Source of the DNA: Bryopsis sp. KO-2023
Taxonomy: Eukaryota; Chlorophyta; Ulvophyceae; Bryopsidales; Bryopsidaceae
Reading direction: 5' to 3'
Length of the DNA stretch: 64,000 nt
Assembly: GCA_030272585.1 (NCBI GenBank)
Contig: BSYQ01000009.1
Coordinates: forward strand, 4,464,001-4,528,000
Part shown: positions 44,931-56,399 of the stretch, piece by piece
How the letters are laid out: each line of letters begins with the position of its first letter
How positions within the stretch are numbered: position 1 is the stretch's first letter
Position numbers and translations under genes: made by a program
Notes under the pieces: model-generated
Told to the model about the DNA's origin: nothing
The model's input: only the letters and a program-made list of their open reading frames with translations
Database searches by the model: none

Positions 44931-47639
44931 TTTTCGAACTGCATCACTTGCATCGAAGTGTACTTACTATGTACGCCGTTCTGCTCATCCAAAATCATTT
45001 GCCTCTGTTAATGTGCCCATTTTTATATTTATAAGTTGACTGGATGTTAGTTAGGTGCAAGGATAAAACATCTCACCTTTTTGTAAGGTCAAGATCCGCT
45101 TGTCAAGAAGCAACTGTGTCGAATAACTCACTTTAAAACCTCCAAAGAAAAAGTCGCTTTAGATACTCGTTGGATGGTTGTGTTGGCATCTCGAATTGTG
45201 CTTGCTTAGCTCCATCATTTTTTTGCCTGCCCAGAAGCTTCCAATTCATTCTTAGAAAAGGAAAGAACGTTTCTGCTTACCTTAGAGACTCGAGACCGTC
45301 TTTATTTTTAAAACCTTCCTTTTCAAACCACGAATTTCACAGAAATTAAATATTATATGCAACATATCACATGATTTTTGAATTTTATATTTCCTCACGA
45401 ATATTGCAAAAGTAAAAATAGAAAAATGCCGAGGTGTCGTGCTCAGCCCTTTCATGAATTCCATAAACGATATTCCCAACAGACCTGGGCAACAGGTACT
45501 TAATACATATAATAATATTACTTTGCTCTATAATTAATTAAGTCAATTCCCAACTGATTCACGATCCAGCTGAAGGATCGAGGCCACCCGATCTTTTTGT
45601 CTCCTTGTGTGCCATATTTTGCTTGGAGTTTTGTGGATGGAGTGTTGCTGAATGAACTGTTGTCTTGGAAATGTTGTTTTGTTATTCTGGTAGACTGGAT
45701 CCAGTCTATCCGGATAGAAAGTGGAAGGAAATCAGTCTGAATGACGAAATCATATTCTGGAACATTGGTTGTAAATGTTGAGTGTTGAATAAACATGTTC
45801 TGAGACTAAATCTGACAACAGTAGTAACCAACTGTAATGATATCAGACTCACTTAGGCGGGTCGGACATCGGGTTGGGGTGGATTGTTTTTTGGTTTTAA
45901 TGTTTGTTTGTTTTTTGGTTTACTCCCGTAACTCCGACCCCGTTACTCTGACTCGCATCAAGTCCGACATCCGCAACTGTTCTACGTCTGATAAAAAAAA
46001 CGAAAAAAAGGGGGGGGTAAACCAAAAAAATAATGAGGCGCCACATTTCAACGATCGGTGAATGCTTACATGTCAGACACTCTGGATATAGAAGGTACTT
46101 CAGGTTTTGGACAACAGAAAGGATCCTAGAACAGTGACATTTTTCTAAACTACACATGGAATTCCCTGTGTAGTCCTTTTTTTGTCCTTTCGAAAGGACA
46201 AAAAAAGGTGGTTCAAAAAAATCCAACAATCGAAAGATGCCCCATCCAGCACAATTACAAATGAAAGCTCCGAAGGGGACATTGCCAGAAAACGTTAAGG
46301 AGAACAGGAGCACAATGGCAATTATTCCTATTACAACAGGGAAAAGAAAGCAGAAGTAAAAAAAGGCTTGTTTGACAGAATCTCAACAGAATCGAATCTG
46401 ATGATGGGGCAGCAGAAGTGGCGGGATTCGAATGGAAACCAGCGTGTTGATATGCAGTGTTGATATGCTTGGATTGGTAGAATGAGTGAAGTGCTCTTTC
46501 TGGAGTTCACAAGGCTTCAGCTGCCAAGACTGTACTCCAAATAATTTTTTCAATGTAATATTGAACAAAGGCCGAGTCTGGAGTTCATCTCGCTGAACTC
46601 AAAAAGGACTGAGGAAGATTTTTTTTTACATGGATATAACATTAAAATATACACAAATTGAAGCTTGATCATTCAATTCTATCAGTCTCCCCACTTTCGA
46701 TAAATACACAGAATTCACAACCCATTCCAGAGGAAGTCCCCCAAATCTCCATTCCAAGAGGTGTAATTTTCCCCCCTCTCCCAAATTTCAAGATAAACAC
46801 TTTTCTGGGAAGAAAAAATGCAAACAAAATTCCTTCTGCTGATCGAAAACAAAGATTGCCTTTTTCAGCGTGTCGAGAAATTTGAACCCCGGAGATGCTC
46901 AATACAAAAATATGAACCCATGGAAATTAATTGGATCATAACAGACCCCACCCCCCGTATTTTTTTTTGTACGCTGGGTGTTCTCCATGGGCCCCTCTCA
47001 AATCAGGGCAATGATACCTTCGATTCGAAAACACCACCAGCAGCTTTCATTGCCTCACCTATAGTTGACCCATCCCATCCATATGAAATATCAACAGCTT
47101 TCATTCCCTTTTTTTTTTACCTCTATCATACACATCCTATTCACTCATGAATTTTTCCTTTTTTTTTTTCCTCTCTCTCTCGCACCCCCATCCCAAATTT
47201 CACACTAGGACCCTCCAAGAGGAATCCTCCCCCCCCCCCCCCCCCATTTCCATCCTGATAAAAACTCAGATAATATATAAATGTATATATGAACGGATTG
47301 TATTGGGTTCATTTTCAATCAATCATATATATCAATCCATACATCGAAAAGAAAAAAAAAGGCCCATGAATTCATCCATATCCACCTTTGTATAAAACAC
47401 CAATTTATTTTTTTTCACACCCACACATTGGCAGCAACCCTCCTGGACCCCAATTCCTTCCCAAATTAAAAAAAAACAGAGTCGAAAACCTTCTATTCCA
47501 TAAAAAACGAAAGGCGGTTTTTGCAGTTTCAATTGAACACATAAACAAATCAACAACAGATACAATAAGGCAAGAATCCTTAATGGTATCTGTAAATAGG
47601 CAAAACGAAAAGTCAGTCGATTCACCTTGGTGGACGGTT
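44931..47639. other. No gene recognised
   Basis: Mixed AT-rich sequence with short open frames on both strands (for example minus 45518-45796 and minus 45897-46313) that show no family motif or splice-phase support. A C-run lies near 47230-47245. Confidence 0.4.
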
Positions 47640-48660
47640 CATATTCTTCTCTCCCTGAGTGTCCCTTGCAAATCTGCGAATTCTTTTCTTTCTTCCAGTT
47701 TTTCCCCCAAGACCCTTTTCTTGCTTTTGCTTTTTTTTTAGTTTCCTTCCCCAAACCCTTTTTTTTTTTTTTTTTCTTTTTTTTCAGTTATTCCCCCAAA
47801 ACCCCTTTTTTTGCTGAACATTTTTTCCAATTTTCCCCGAAAACCCTTCTTTGGCTTTTTGTTTTTTCCAGTTTTTGCCCCCAAACCCTTTTTTTTTTCT
47901 TTTGCTTTTTTTCCAGTTTTCCCCCCAACCCCCTTTTTTTCTATTTTTCTTTTTCCAGTTTCCCCCCGAAAACCCTGTTTTCTCCTTTTTTTTGTTTCAA
48001 AATAACATTAGATTTTCTCAGTCAAACTATTTTTCTCGTTTTTCCCCCAAATCCTTTGCTCATGGCCATTTCACTGTGGTGAATCATCAAATCACTCAAG
48101 CCATCCTTTTTCCATCGAATTCTGGAAGATTGTCCATCCGCCCAAAAAAGATGTTTGACCGCTCAAGGATAACAAAACAGATTGCAATTTTTTTTGTGTT
48201 TTCCAAATATAATAATTTTTTTTTGCCTTCTCCAATCTTCCGCCACTCTTTTTTCAATTTTCTGATTTTTCTTTTTTTCTTTTTTTTTTGAAGTTTTAGC
48301 AGCGAAATTGACTAAAAATTGTCTCCTTCAATCCACTCTATTTTAAGAACCCCACTTCCCTTTTTTTTGATATTCTGTAGAAAAAAATATGTGATCCACT
48401 TCTCAGATTTCTATTTTTGTTTCTTTCAATACCCGCCACTCTTTTTGATTTTTCCCCTTCAAATTCCCCCTCCTGAAATTTGATTTTTTTTCTTCTTTGG
48501 TTTCCCGCCACTCTTTTTTTCTCTTTTTTTTTTTTTTCAATTTTTTTGCCCTGTTTCCTTCCACTTTGGAAGCACATTGGTTCCCCCCCCCCCCAAATTC
48601 CCTGCCAAATCAAACCATATCAAACTTCTGGGTTTTTTTTTTCTCCCTCCAGTGAAAAAA
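47640..48660 (+). repeat. Pyrimidine-rich, degenerate tandem repeat tract
   Basis: About 1 kb in which the plus strand is overwhelmingly C and T. At about 47690-48050 a degenerate unit of roughly 50-60 bp recurs five or six times: TTTTCCAGTTTT, then CCCCC, AAACCC and a long T-run. It lies just past the 3' end of the minus-strand gene that stops at 48666. Such mirror-like purine/pyrimidine tracts can form triplex DNA, but no function is shown. Confidence 0.7.
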
Positions 48661-48665
48661 TGGCT

Positions 48666-50630
48666 TCACTGAAACTCCTCCTCAACATGGTCATTGTGAA
48701 AAGGGAAATCATCTTCATTCCAACCGCCCCAGTCATCCTGCCACAATTCAGATAACAAAAAAAACAACATTGGTTTACAATACCCCACTCTCTCCATCTT
48801 TATTTGACCATTCATTCACTTGTTGATCAGAAAATAAGCAAAAAAACAACAAATAAAAAATGATCTCCACTCGTCAGACATACACAAGACACAGAACTCA
48901 ATACCAATTTCACTTAAATCCATGCGGCAGGTGTGTCAGACAGGGAGGAACCCCCCTTCACTTGAACAGTCAGTCGTTTGGGATCGCCCAAAAGAATGCC
49001 TTCCATCAATCCCTTAAGCAAAACAGTGTGCGTAATTGCGTGATTCTGGACTGTCACATGTGACTTGAATGCTGTACCACCTCACAGCATCCAAAGTGGC
49101 TTGTTACCTGAAATCTGGCTTGATCCAAACGTTGGTAAAAGCTCGGATCATCCATTTGTGGCAGGCCTAAGGTGGGGTATGATGGCGGTATGTGGGGGGT
49201 TACTCGGTTGAAGACATGTGACAGGTCCCTGCTATATTCAGAGTCTTCCGGCTGAGGGATTGATCGCCTGCAAACCACACAGTGCATTTGGTTTCTGAGC
49301 TGAGGTAGCCTACAACACTTTTCCGTGTGAAGGGCCGCACTTGGCATGTTTTGCCATGTGAGATCAAAATCGATCGATCGAGTTTGGATTTCATTGACAG
49401 GAGAAAGCCAGGTGAGGCTGATCAAGATCTTCTCACACCAAATTTCAAAAAATCAAATTTTAGGGACCAATAACACAGACACTAACCTGCAACATCCCTC
49501 CAGGATGGTCCTTTGTACTTCTGGACTCAGTTGCCAGCCACCGGATCCTGCGGCCCCCGATGTTCCCTCCAAACTCAACTTGCTAATGAGTAGGTTTATG
49601 TCCACCTCATTGGCAAGCCTTGCCGTTTCGGAATCCATCCTCCCCTGGGTCCCTTGACTTGCATCAGATGCTTCAGGGCCGAGGGAAGTACTGCTACTCT
49701 CCAATGCCACAGGATCAGTGGTGGCAGTTCGGGAGCAGCTTCCTGGCGGCGTGGCTGTCGGAGTGGCGGTCGGAGTGACGGTCGGAGTGACGGTCGGAGT
49801 GGCGGTGGGAGTGGCGGTGGGAGTAGCAACTGGAGTGGTGGTGGTGGCTCTGTCGGTCCTGGAAGAGGTAGTCACCTCAGGTAGCGGTACCAGGGGTCCT
49901 GCATTGGAACAACACAACATCAAAAAACATTCCAGAGAATGCCCCAGTTATGTTTCAGCCCTCAGACCACCATCCTTCTCACACTCTGCATGTTTTCGAT
50001 TTGTTAGACTTCAAAAGTGATAAAAAATTCAGTTTCACCCTGTTTGCTAAAATCAATCATTGAAACAACAAACTGTCTTGAAAGGTGGAGGGGTTTTTTT
50101 CTACCTGGATCCTGTCCTGTCGACACTGTCATCGTGAAAGGGGCCAGGGCGATCTCCTTTTTCCCTTTGGCTCCTCTGTTGCATGAACCAAAAAAACACA
50201 TCAACTTCCCTCCATAATTCCAAAATTGGCATTGGCATTGGACAAGGAGCATTCCCTTTTTTAATTTTTTAATTTTGTTCTCACATCAAAACCCAAATCC
50301 CTCTGTACCTCTAACTTGATATCAGTCAGATGGGTCCACATGCATGGAAATTCCCAGTATTACACTCAAAAATTAATAATTTTGATATAATTATATTATA
50401 TACCTGCGAACTGGCTCGAACAGCCAGGGCTCGTCTTCAGGATCGTGCGGAAGACAGCAAAAAAGCCACTTCCGCACGAACCTGGAGAAGCCAGTTCGCC
50501 GCCGCTGAGGTGGGGGAGGAGCACGCTGGACCATCTGATGGACCCTGTATGCCGCCCACCCCTCACGGTTTCTCACCTCATCAAGTTCCTGGCGGAGACG
50601 GGCAATCTCCTCGGTCTGTGAACGGGTCAT
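48666..50630 (-). CDS. Unrecognised five-exon protein with coiled coil and Thr-Pro linker
   Basis: Exons 50630-50404, 50175-50105, 49898-49487, 49267-49108 and 48737-48666 join with matching phases (2, 1, 2, 0) and canonical GT-AG borders, giving 313 residues. The N-terminus is a short coiled coil (SQTEEIARLRQELDEVRNRE). Then come a PPPP run, a basic patch and a WLFCCLPHDPEDEPW segment. Exon 3 holds TPTATPTVTP repeats, followed by a helical part (TARLANEVDINLLISKLSLE). The C-terminus is acidic and aromatic (DDWGGWNEDDFPF). I recognise no family. The start at 50630 follows a TTTTGCAG acceptor-like site, so an upstream 5' exon is likely. The hairpin repeat copy 4 lies in its third intron. Gene structure looks real; function unknown. 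Confidence 0.6.
49318..49372 (+). repeat. Dispersed hairpin repeat, copy 4 (intronic)
   Basis: ACACTTTTCCGTGTGAAGGG then a hairpin at 49338-49360 with arms TGGCA and TGCCA inside CAC...GTG. Diverged from copies 1-3 in stem sequence but keeping the fold. Intron 3 of the unknown minus-strand gene. Confidence 0.6.
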
Positions 50631-50633
50631 TGT

Positions 50634-51520
50634 GCTGCAAAAGCATATTGGACAGCTCTCAAATACGATATTATTGCGTCCAGCAGAACACAAAGTGCCA
50701 CGACCGAACTCGCGACCTGACCAGGGGCAAACCTTGCGAGACAACCGACAAACCTAATGTCCACGTTGCATCTCAATTCTCGTTTGCAAACGTTAACGCA
50801 AACGCTAGCGCTGATTTGCGCTCCCACCTGCTTTGACCTCAGAAGCCGCCACCCTCGACGCGACAATTCCTGTGGGAGCTAGTCGTTGCCGCAGAATACC
50901 AAGTTCCGAAGCTAAAAAATTCTTCTGCGCCTTTCCCCTCTGTCAAAGAACACATCCTCCTCATGTCCGACCTCCACCCCCGGAAACAGATGTCGAAAGA
51001 AGAACGTCAAACATCCGGTTGCACATTCTTACCTTCAGGTGCGCTAGTGCCTTCGATAATTCGCCGTCTTTTTGCTCAACCGTGCGAGAGATAATTCCTG
51101 ATGCGCCGATAACTCAAAAAAGTGCTCGAGTGAAGAACGTAGTCGTGCGCGTTCTGGAGAAAGGAAAACGGTTCTTTTCAAGCCCTATGGAAAGGAGTAC
51201 CGGACCTGACAGTTGCAGTACGTTTTGCTGCAACTACTCTTTCCAAACGTATGCTGCATGGATGTCGCACAGTGGGGATTACGAGCTTTGTGGCGGCTCA
51301 CGGTGTTAGTTTTGTGTGAGGTGTGAGACTACCCATGTGACGAGGAAGCAACAAAAAAAAATCTTTGTGCTTCTTCACAACACTTGTCCTGTATAGAGCC
51401 ACGCCGACGTCGGGACTCGTCGACAGAAATCGTACCCATCCCGTCCAGAGCGAGGACGCCACACCAAAAAACGGTCGCGCCAACTGAAGTGCACTTCTCG
51501 AGGTCAGGACAAACAAACTT
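50634..51520 (-). other. Candidate upstream exons of the unknown gene
   Basis: On the minus strand, CACCTGAAG is followed by a strong donor GTAAGAATG (exon end at 51037). A later segment, about 50933-50833, runs from a TTTTTTAG acceptor to GCAG|GTGGGA and reads SELGILRQRLAPTGIVASRV in one phase. A further open stretch at 51516-51298 begins MFVLTSRSALQLARPFFGV, like a mitochondrial presequence. These could be exons of the gene at 50630 or of a separate gene, but I could not join them in phase. The opposite strand is also open at 50833-51309. Confidence 0.25.
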
Positions 51521-52250
51521 TGAGCTGCAGTAGCATACCATCAAAACAAGCGGTATATATACATTGTTGAGATAAGCTCATCCTATTTCACAACAACATG
51601 CACCCTTCAAAAGAGTCTGTTGTTTCAATGATTTTCAAGTAAACAGGAGAGAATGAAATTTTTGTCACTCTCTAACATCTCGACAAATCAAAAACATGTA
51701 GGGCGTGGAGAAGGATACTTTTCCGGACCTCTGGCCCGGGTCCCCTGTGGGTATTTGTATAATTACGTGAAAGCAATCCTGCAGACAATAAAATCAGGGT
51801 GTAGAGGTCTTTAAAGCCTCAAGCCAAATTTGACAAATTTGCCCTTTTATTTTCGTTGCTGGTCAGCCTTGAGGCTAATCTGGTGGGTTTTGTTTATACA
51901 GCCCGCTCTGTAGCTTCTTTTGAAACAACAATTCTTTGCAAGAAAAGAAAATGGAACAGGTGTCCTAGCAATGAATGCGGAAACTCTGAATAGTGGTTAA
52001 GTATGACTGATTTTCGGGATCTTTTGGGGGAGAATTCCCCTTCGAAGTGGTCCCCAAATGCACAGTACAATACCAAAAAACCCTGACATTTTCCTTACGA
52101 AATTCGAGAAAGGCATCCAGTGGCTTGCCAGGGTCATAAAAATGAGCAGCCGAAATCAAGCCTGTTTCCCCAACACCCTGTATTTTGTTCGTCCCCCCCC
52201 CTCCTCTTTTAACAAAGCCTCTGGTCCGCCAATCACCCGCAAACCAGGCT
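51521..52250. other. No gene recognised
   Basis: I see no exon with splice support, RNA gene or repeat. Confidence 0.4.
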
Positions 52251-52254
52251 GGCT

Positions 52255-52570
52255 TTGCACCACTATGGGAAAACCCGCTCTGTGCGGGGTAGTAAAATCA
52301 CCGTCGACTTCCGCCGAAAATCGAAGTCGCGAAAACCGACGCGGCAGTGAAAGGAAATGGTCGGAAATACCTGGGTTCGACTCCCAGGCATTCCTGTGAC
52401 GATCTGGGGCCGGAAAACGCCGTCGCTGACGAAGTCGTCAGCGACGGATGAAACCGCTGAAATCAACCCCGCACAGTCAGCCCCGCACAGAACGGTAACC
52501 CCGCACAGAGTTGTGTGCGAGGTTACTGTCCTGTGCGGGGTAGGGTTGACGTCACCGAATCGCGAAATGC
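52255..52570. repeat. CCCCGCACAG motif cluster with 28-bp palindrome
   Basis: Several copies of CCCCGCACAG or its complement CTGTGCGGGG occur here, as at 56400-57065. At 52420-52447 a perfect palindrome has 13-bp arms (CCGTCGCTGACGA / TCGTCAGCGACGG) and a 2-bp centre. The cluster looks like a transposon remnant or an array of protein-binding sites; neither is proven. Confidence 0.6.
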
Positions 52571-53475
52571 GGTGGATGGTGTGATCTGTCACACTCGTTT
52601 CGAATGTCAGTTCGCAGATCTCTATCGTATGCTGGGGTGGAACGAAAATGGCCAAGGGGAGGCAGCACTCGATCGAGTCCCTCGCGAGGGACTCGCGGAC
52701 CTCCCATAGGCTGAGAGCCATGCGGTCGACGGAGGATCGCTGCCATGCGTGGTCCAAGCGTGGAAACGAGATCTTTGGAGGTCGGTTGGTGAAAAGGGGG
52801 CTTCGAGCAGCGTCGCGAGATTCTCACACGAGCGGCGCGTCGCGCAACGCAGCTCCCCTGGATTTCCCCACCAGTTCAAGGGGAGCCGAAGGTTTGTTTT
52901 TTTTGAAGTGCTGTGTCCTGCGTGTATTTCATATCGGCACTTTACTTTTCTGGAGGACTACGCCCCAGTTTTTTTTGTTGTGTTTTTAACTTTAGCAAAA
53001 ATTGGACAAAAAGGAGGCTTCAAGATATTGCCACCTTATGAATTTTACTTGAATTTCTGAGCCAGCCTAGAACGCATTTCCGTGCCACCTGCTTGCAATC
53101 TTGTTGATCCTGCCCCTGCTTGTTGAAGGTTGGAAATCCTAGCTCTTACCTTGTCACCCCCCCCCCCCAAAAAAAAAAAAAGAAAAAGAAAAAGGGAAAG
53201 GAAAATAAAATAAGTCTGTGTTCGACGTTCGCACCTGTGCATTGTACACTTTCTTGAAAAAGTGGAAAAAAAAAACACAACAGGATGCTGATCCATCGAA
53301 TTCTTGCTTTCTCCAATCATGTTGATTTGCTGTCCAAATAGATTCTTGCAAAGGTAAAATCAATTCGCTGGATTGATGGATGGACAACGAATCAAAGGAT
53401 CGACTTCAGAAATGGATGGCTTCCCATGACTCCAAAGAGAACCCCCCCAGCTTTTCTTGGTTATGTTTCCAGGGG
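52571..53475. other. No gene recognised
   Basis: GC-richer to about 52890, then T-rich, with a C-run next to an A-run at 53158-53180. No supported exon. Confidence 0.4.
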
Positions 53476-54311
53476 CTGGAGAATTCCAGAGGGCTCTTTG
53501 CGCTTCAAATTCTGACCTGTGCAGCTTATCTGAACGCGCTTTGCTGCAAGTTACTCCCGGAACCAGGAAGCCAAGGAAGGGAAAAAATAAACCCTCAACA
53601 ACGAAGGCAACATCCAGGCAATCGCCACCATTGACAGAATCCCCTTCAGAAGAAGAAGACAATCCCAAACTTTAAGAGGAAGAGGGCTCGGAGCCGGACT
53701 GGGTGGTGCTCGTTGCAATCACAGATGAAATCGGACCTCCTGAAGACGTTGTTGCCATTATTGCAACACCACCAGGAACGCTGCCCTCACCAACACAAGG
53801 CCGGCCGGCCGGAGTGGGTAGGACTGCACTGGATTTTTTTTGCATTGTGTGAACGTTTTGAAATGTATTAACAGATATCTCTCAGAAATGAAAAAAATCA
53901 GCCACAGAACGAAAAATAAAAGGTGGTTTCTGACACACCAATTTCAAACGTGAATTCCTGGGGCATGCAGTCATAACCTTTTTCACGTAACTTTTTTTTT
54001 TTTTTTTTAACCCTTGGGAATCTGTGCAGCCATTTACCAGCAAGGGTCGCAGGTAAATGAGGTGGTAAATCAAGAACCAGCACTTCAGGAAAACTTTTCT
54101 TGTTTCAATTTTACATGCAGGACGTGGCTGGTCAGAATCATGCATCAAGCAACAGATAGTGACTATTCTTGAAGTGAGGAAATCTGTGCTGGTGTTTTTT
54201 GGCAAACACAGGTTGAAGCCCACATACTTTGTAGAAGACAGGCGGAGTGCGTCCCACAGCTACTTCGATTTCATGTTGCACTTGCACAGAAACATCGGGG
54301 CCAAGCAGTGA
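53476..54311 (+). pseudogene. Two 3' exons of an unrecognised gene, with in-frame TAA
   Basis: An exon-like stretch follows a TTTCCAG acceptor and reads EFQRALCASNSDLCSLSERA to EEEDNPKL, then meets TAA at 53673-53675. The same frame continues with coding-like sequence (EEEGSEPDWVVLVAITDEIG) to a donor at 53817. A second exon, 54121-54311, joins in phase 1 and ends VEDRRSASHSYFDFMLHLHR...AKQ-TGA. Composition and phase suggest a real gene with one disabling stop, but an unnoticed intron around the TAA is possible. No family recognised. Confidence 0.35.
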
Positions 54312-54453
54312 CTGGAGCGTTGGTCGGGGGAAACGGGGAAAGCAGAGTAACTTGGGTTGTTTGATCCTGCTGATTTAGTGTGCTGTACTTTGTTCGCTGT
54401 TTATGAAGTCACTCATAAGTTCTCAGCAACTCTGGTTTGATTAGTCTTCACAG

Positions 54454-55096
54454 GTTGCACCTTCTCAAAACATGGCTGCACACCCCCTGGAATCTCGGAG
54501 CGTTTTGACGCCTGGGGTTGTGGCCGATGCCCAGGTACTTGCTGGAGCTGTCTCAACGGAGGCTGGAAAACGTATTTGTCTTATGAAGTTCCTTCATAAA
54601 ACAAGAAGAACGAGGAAAAGAGGTGGGAGTGATGCCAGGGGCTCAGATTTTTTTCTTAGTCTTTTTAGTGAAGTGAAGGTTCTAGAAGGTATTCCATCCC
54701 AAATCTTTCGACCAAACAAATCTAGGCATCGGTGTTTGAAAGAAAACAAAACGAAACCCCAGTGTATCCATGCACACACTCGTGATACCCGGCAATTTCC
54801 CCCTTCCCCCAAAAGAGTAACCTTCGAAACAATGGTGGTTTGAGGACCCAATGGTACATAATGGTCGGATCTGAAATCCTGTATCGTGAACTGTTTTGTT
54901 TACTTTTTTGGAAAGATTTATCGAAGGCCTCGATTCAGTCACCATTTAGTCGCCCGTTCGGGGTGAACGCAGCCAGACACAAGCAGCATGTCCCTAGATA
55001 CACCCACCCATCCAGCTCCAGCGACGATGGAAGTGACTGTGGCACCGAAATTTATGAAGAAATCGATGCAGATGGTGGCGATGGATTGAACTAGGA
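54454..55096 (+). other. Candidate exons, unresolved
   Basis: A segment 54454-54534 is bounded by an acceptor (CTTCACAG) and a donor (CCCAG|GTACTT) and reads VAPSQNMAAHPLESRSVLTP onward. Another, ending with TAG at 55094-55096 or so, reads RPFGVNAARHKQHVPRYTHP and then a Ser/Asp/Glu-rich acidic tail. I could not connect them reliably. Confidence 0.25.
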
Positions 55097-55739
55097 CATG
55101 CGAAGATTGAATATCTGTTTGGAGCGAAACGGGTTCTGTTCAGTTTATCATGCCGTTCGTGGCGGTGAGTTGTGCACTGAGGTTTAATCAATCGGTTCGA
55201 ATGGAGTTTCGACCTTGGGGAGATGGCTAGGAATATCTATTCTTTGTGCATCATGAATTTTTGGTAATTTTTCTCGTAGGCTTAGGAAGGAGGACGACAG
55301 AGATTTTTCCAGTGCAAAACACCAAATTGTGGACCAGGTATAATCTGTGGAGAAACGATATTCAGGAGGAAGTCGGAGGTGGGAAATTGAATGAGCAACA
55401 TCTCTGCCATGGGGCCGACATGGACAGTCCCGGAAACAATATCAAGTGTGTTGAAAAACAAAAAAAAATGCCCTGATGTGTTACAGGGATTTATGCTGTG
55501 GGTGCATCAGCAAGATGCATTTCATGTAGCAGGAACCTTTTTTGCAGTAATGGAAATAGGCAGAAAAGAAAAAATGTTGAGGTGGCTTTTAGTTATCTTG
55601 AAATAATTGATTTATTCCAACCGTTGGACGCAAAAAATGTACATAACTTGCATGATACAGTACACACCAAATCCTAGTTCTTGTTGATTGGGCAGGCCTT
55701 TGGGTTGGTAGGGGGTTTGACAGCTGGTTTTGTTTCCAG

Positions 55740-56194
55740 GCAGTGAGGGATTCGATGGCCGGGCTAATCAGCTCATGGGTCTATGTGAGGATGGGGGGAT
55801 GTATTCTTTCGTCCGAAAAGATGAGGTACAGTGAAGATTATTCGAGAATGCCAGCCCGCTCGGTCAGAGGATCAAAAAGACTAACCCCAGCAGAAAAAGG
55901 AAGGTGCAGGTGTGTTAGAATGGGCAGCCTGCCCACCCCATGAAAAAAAGGTAACAACAATTGCGAAGGGCAGCTGGATAGGGTGATTTCCGCCCCCCCC
56001 TTTTTTTGACTGTGGTGCAACATGCTTCTTTTGTTTCTGGTATCATACGAGCGCATTGTTTTCTTCAAAACGCTTTTTATTTGGTTTTGATTCAGGAAAC
56101 TGACTTTATTAAGACTTTTCCAGCCTCAGTGAACCCGGATTCATATGCATATGATAGAACAGTTGGAAGTGGGTCAGTGGGTCTGTTTTATTGA
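55740..56194 (+). CDS. Last two exons of an unrecognised plus-strand gene
   Basis: Exon 55740-55825 follows TGTTTCCAG and reads SEGFDGRANQLMGLCEDGGM onward to RKDE before a GAG|GTACAG donor. Exon 56096-56194 follows GATTCAG, joins in phase 0 and reads ETDFIKTFPASVNPDSYAYD to the TGA. The joint frame is open and looks coding. Upstream exons probably lie in 54.4-55.6 kb (for example an acceptor at 55279), but I could not fix them. No family recognised. Confidence 0.35.
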
Positions 56195-56399
56195 AAGACA
56201 AGCGCAGGGTCGGAATGGTAGGATTGGAGTTCATGGTTTTGGGCCTTTTTTTTTGTTTCTATTTCTTTTTTGGAATAAGTGGGAATGGGCAAGTCTTTGA
56301 TAAAAAAAAATGGGGTCTACATTCTTCAATAAGAGGGGGGTCTTGTCATCGTAGTTTTATTGTAACAACCACAACACAGATGTTTCTACAATCACACAG

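Noticed and set aside
52371-52387. Perfect tRNA T-arm-like stem-loop (CTGGG-TTCGACT-CCCAG) with a pol III B-box
   Set aside because: No matching acceptor, anticodon arm or convincing A-box upstream, so neither a tRNA nor a SINE can be supported.
52263-52757. 164-codon minus-strand frame
   Set aside because: Runs through the CCCCGCACAG motif cluster and palindrome; repeat-derived.
53673-53675. Reassignment of TAA to an amino acid
   Set aside because: The FAS1 gene ends in TAA at a natural C-terminus, and other genes use TAG and TGA normally.
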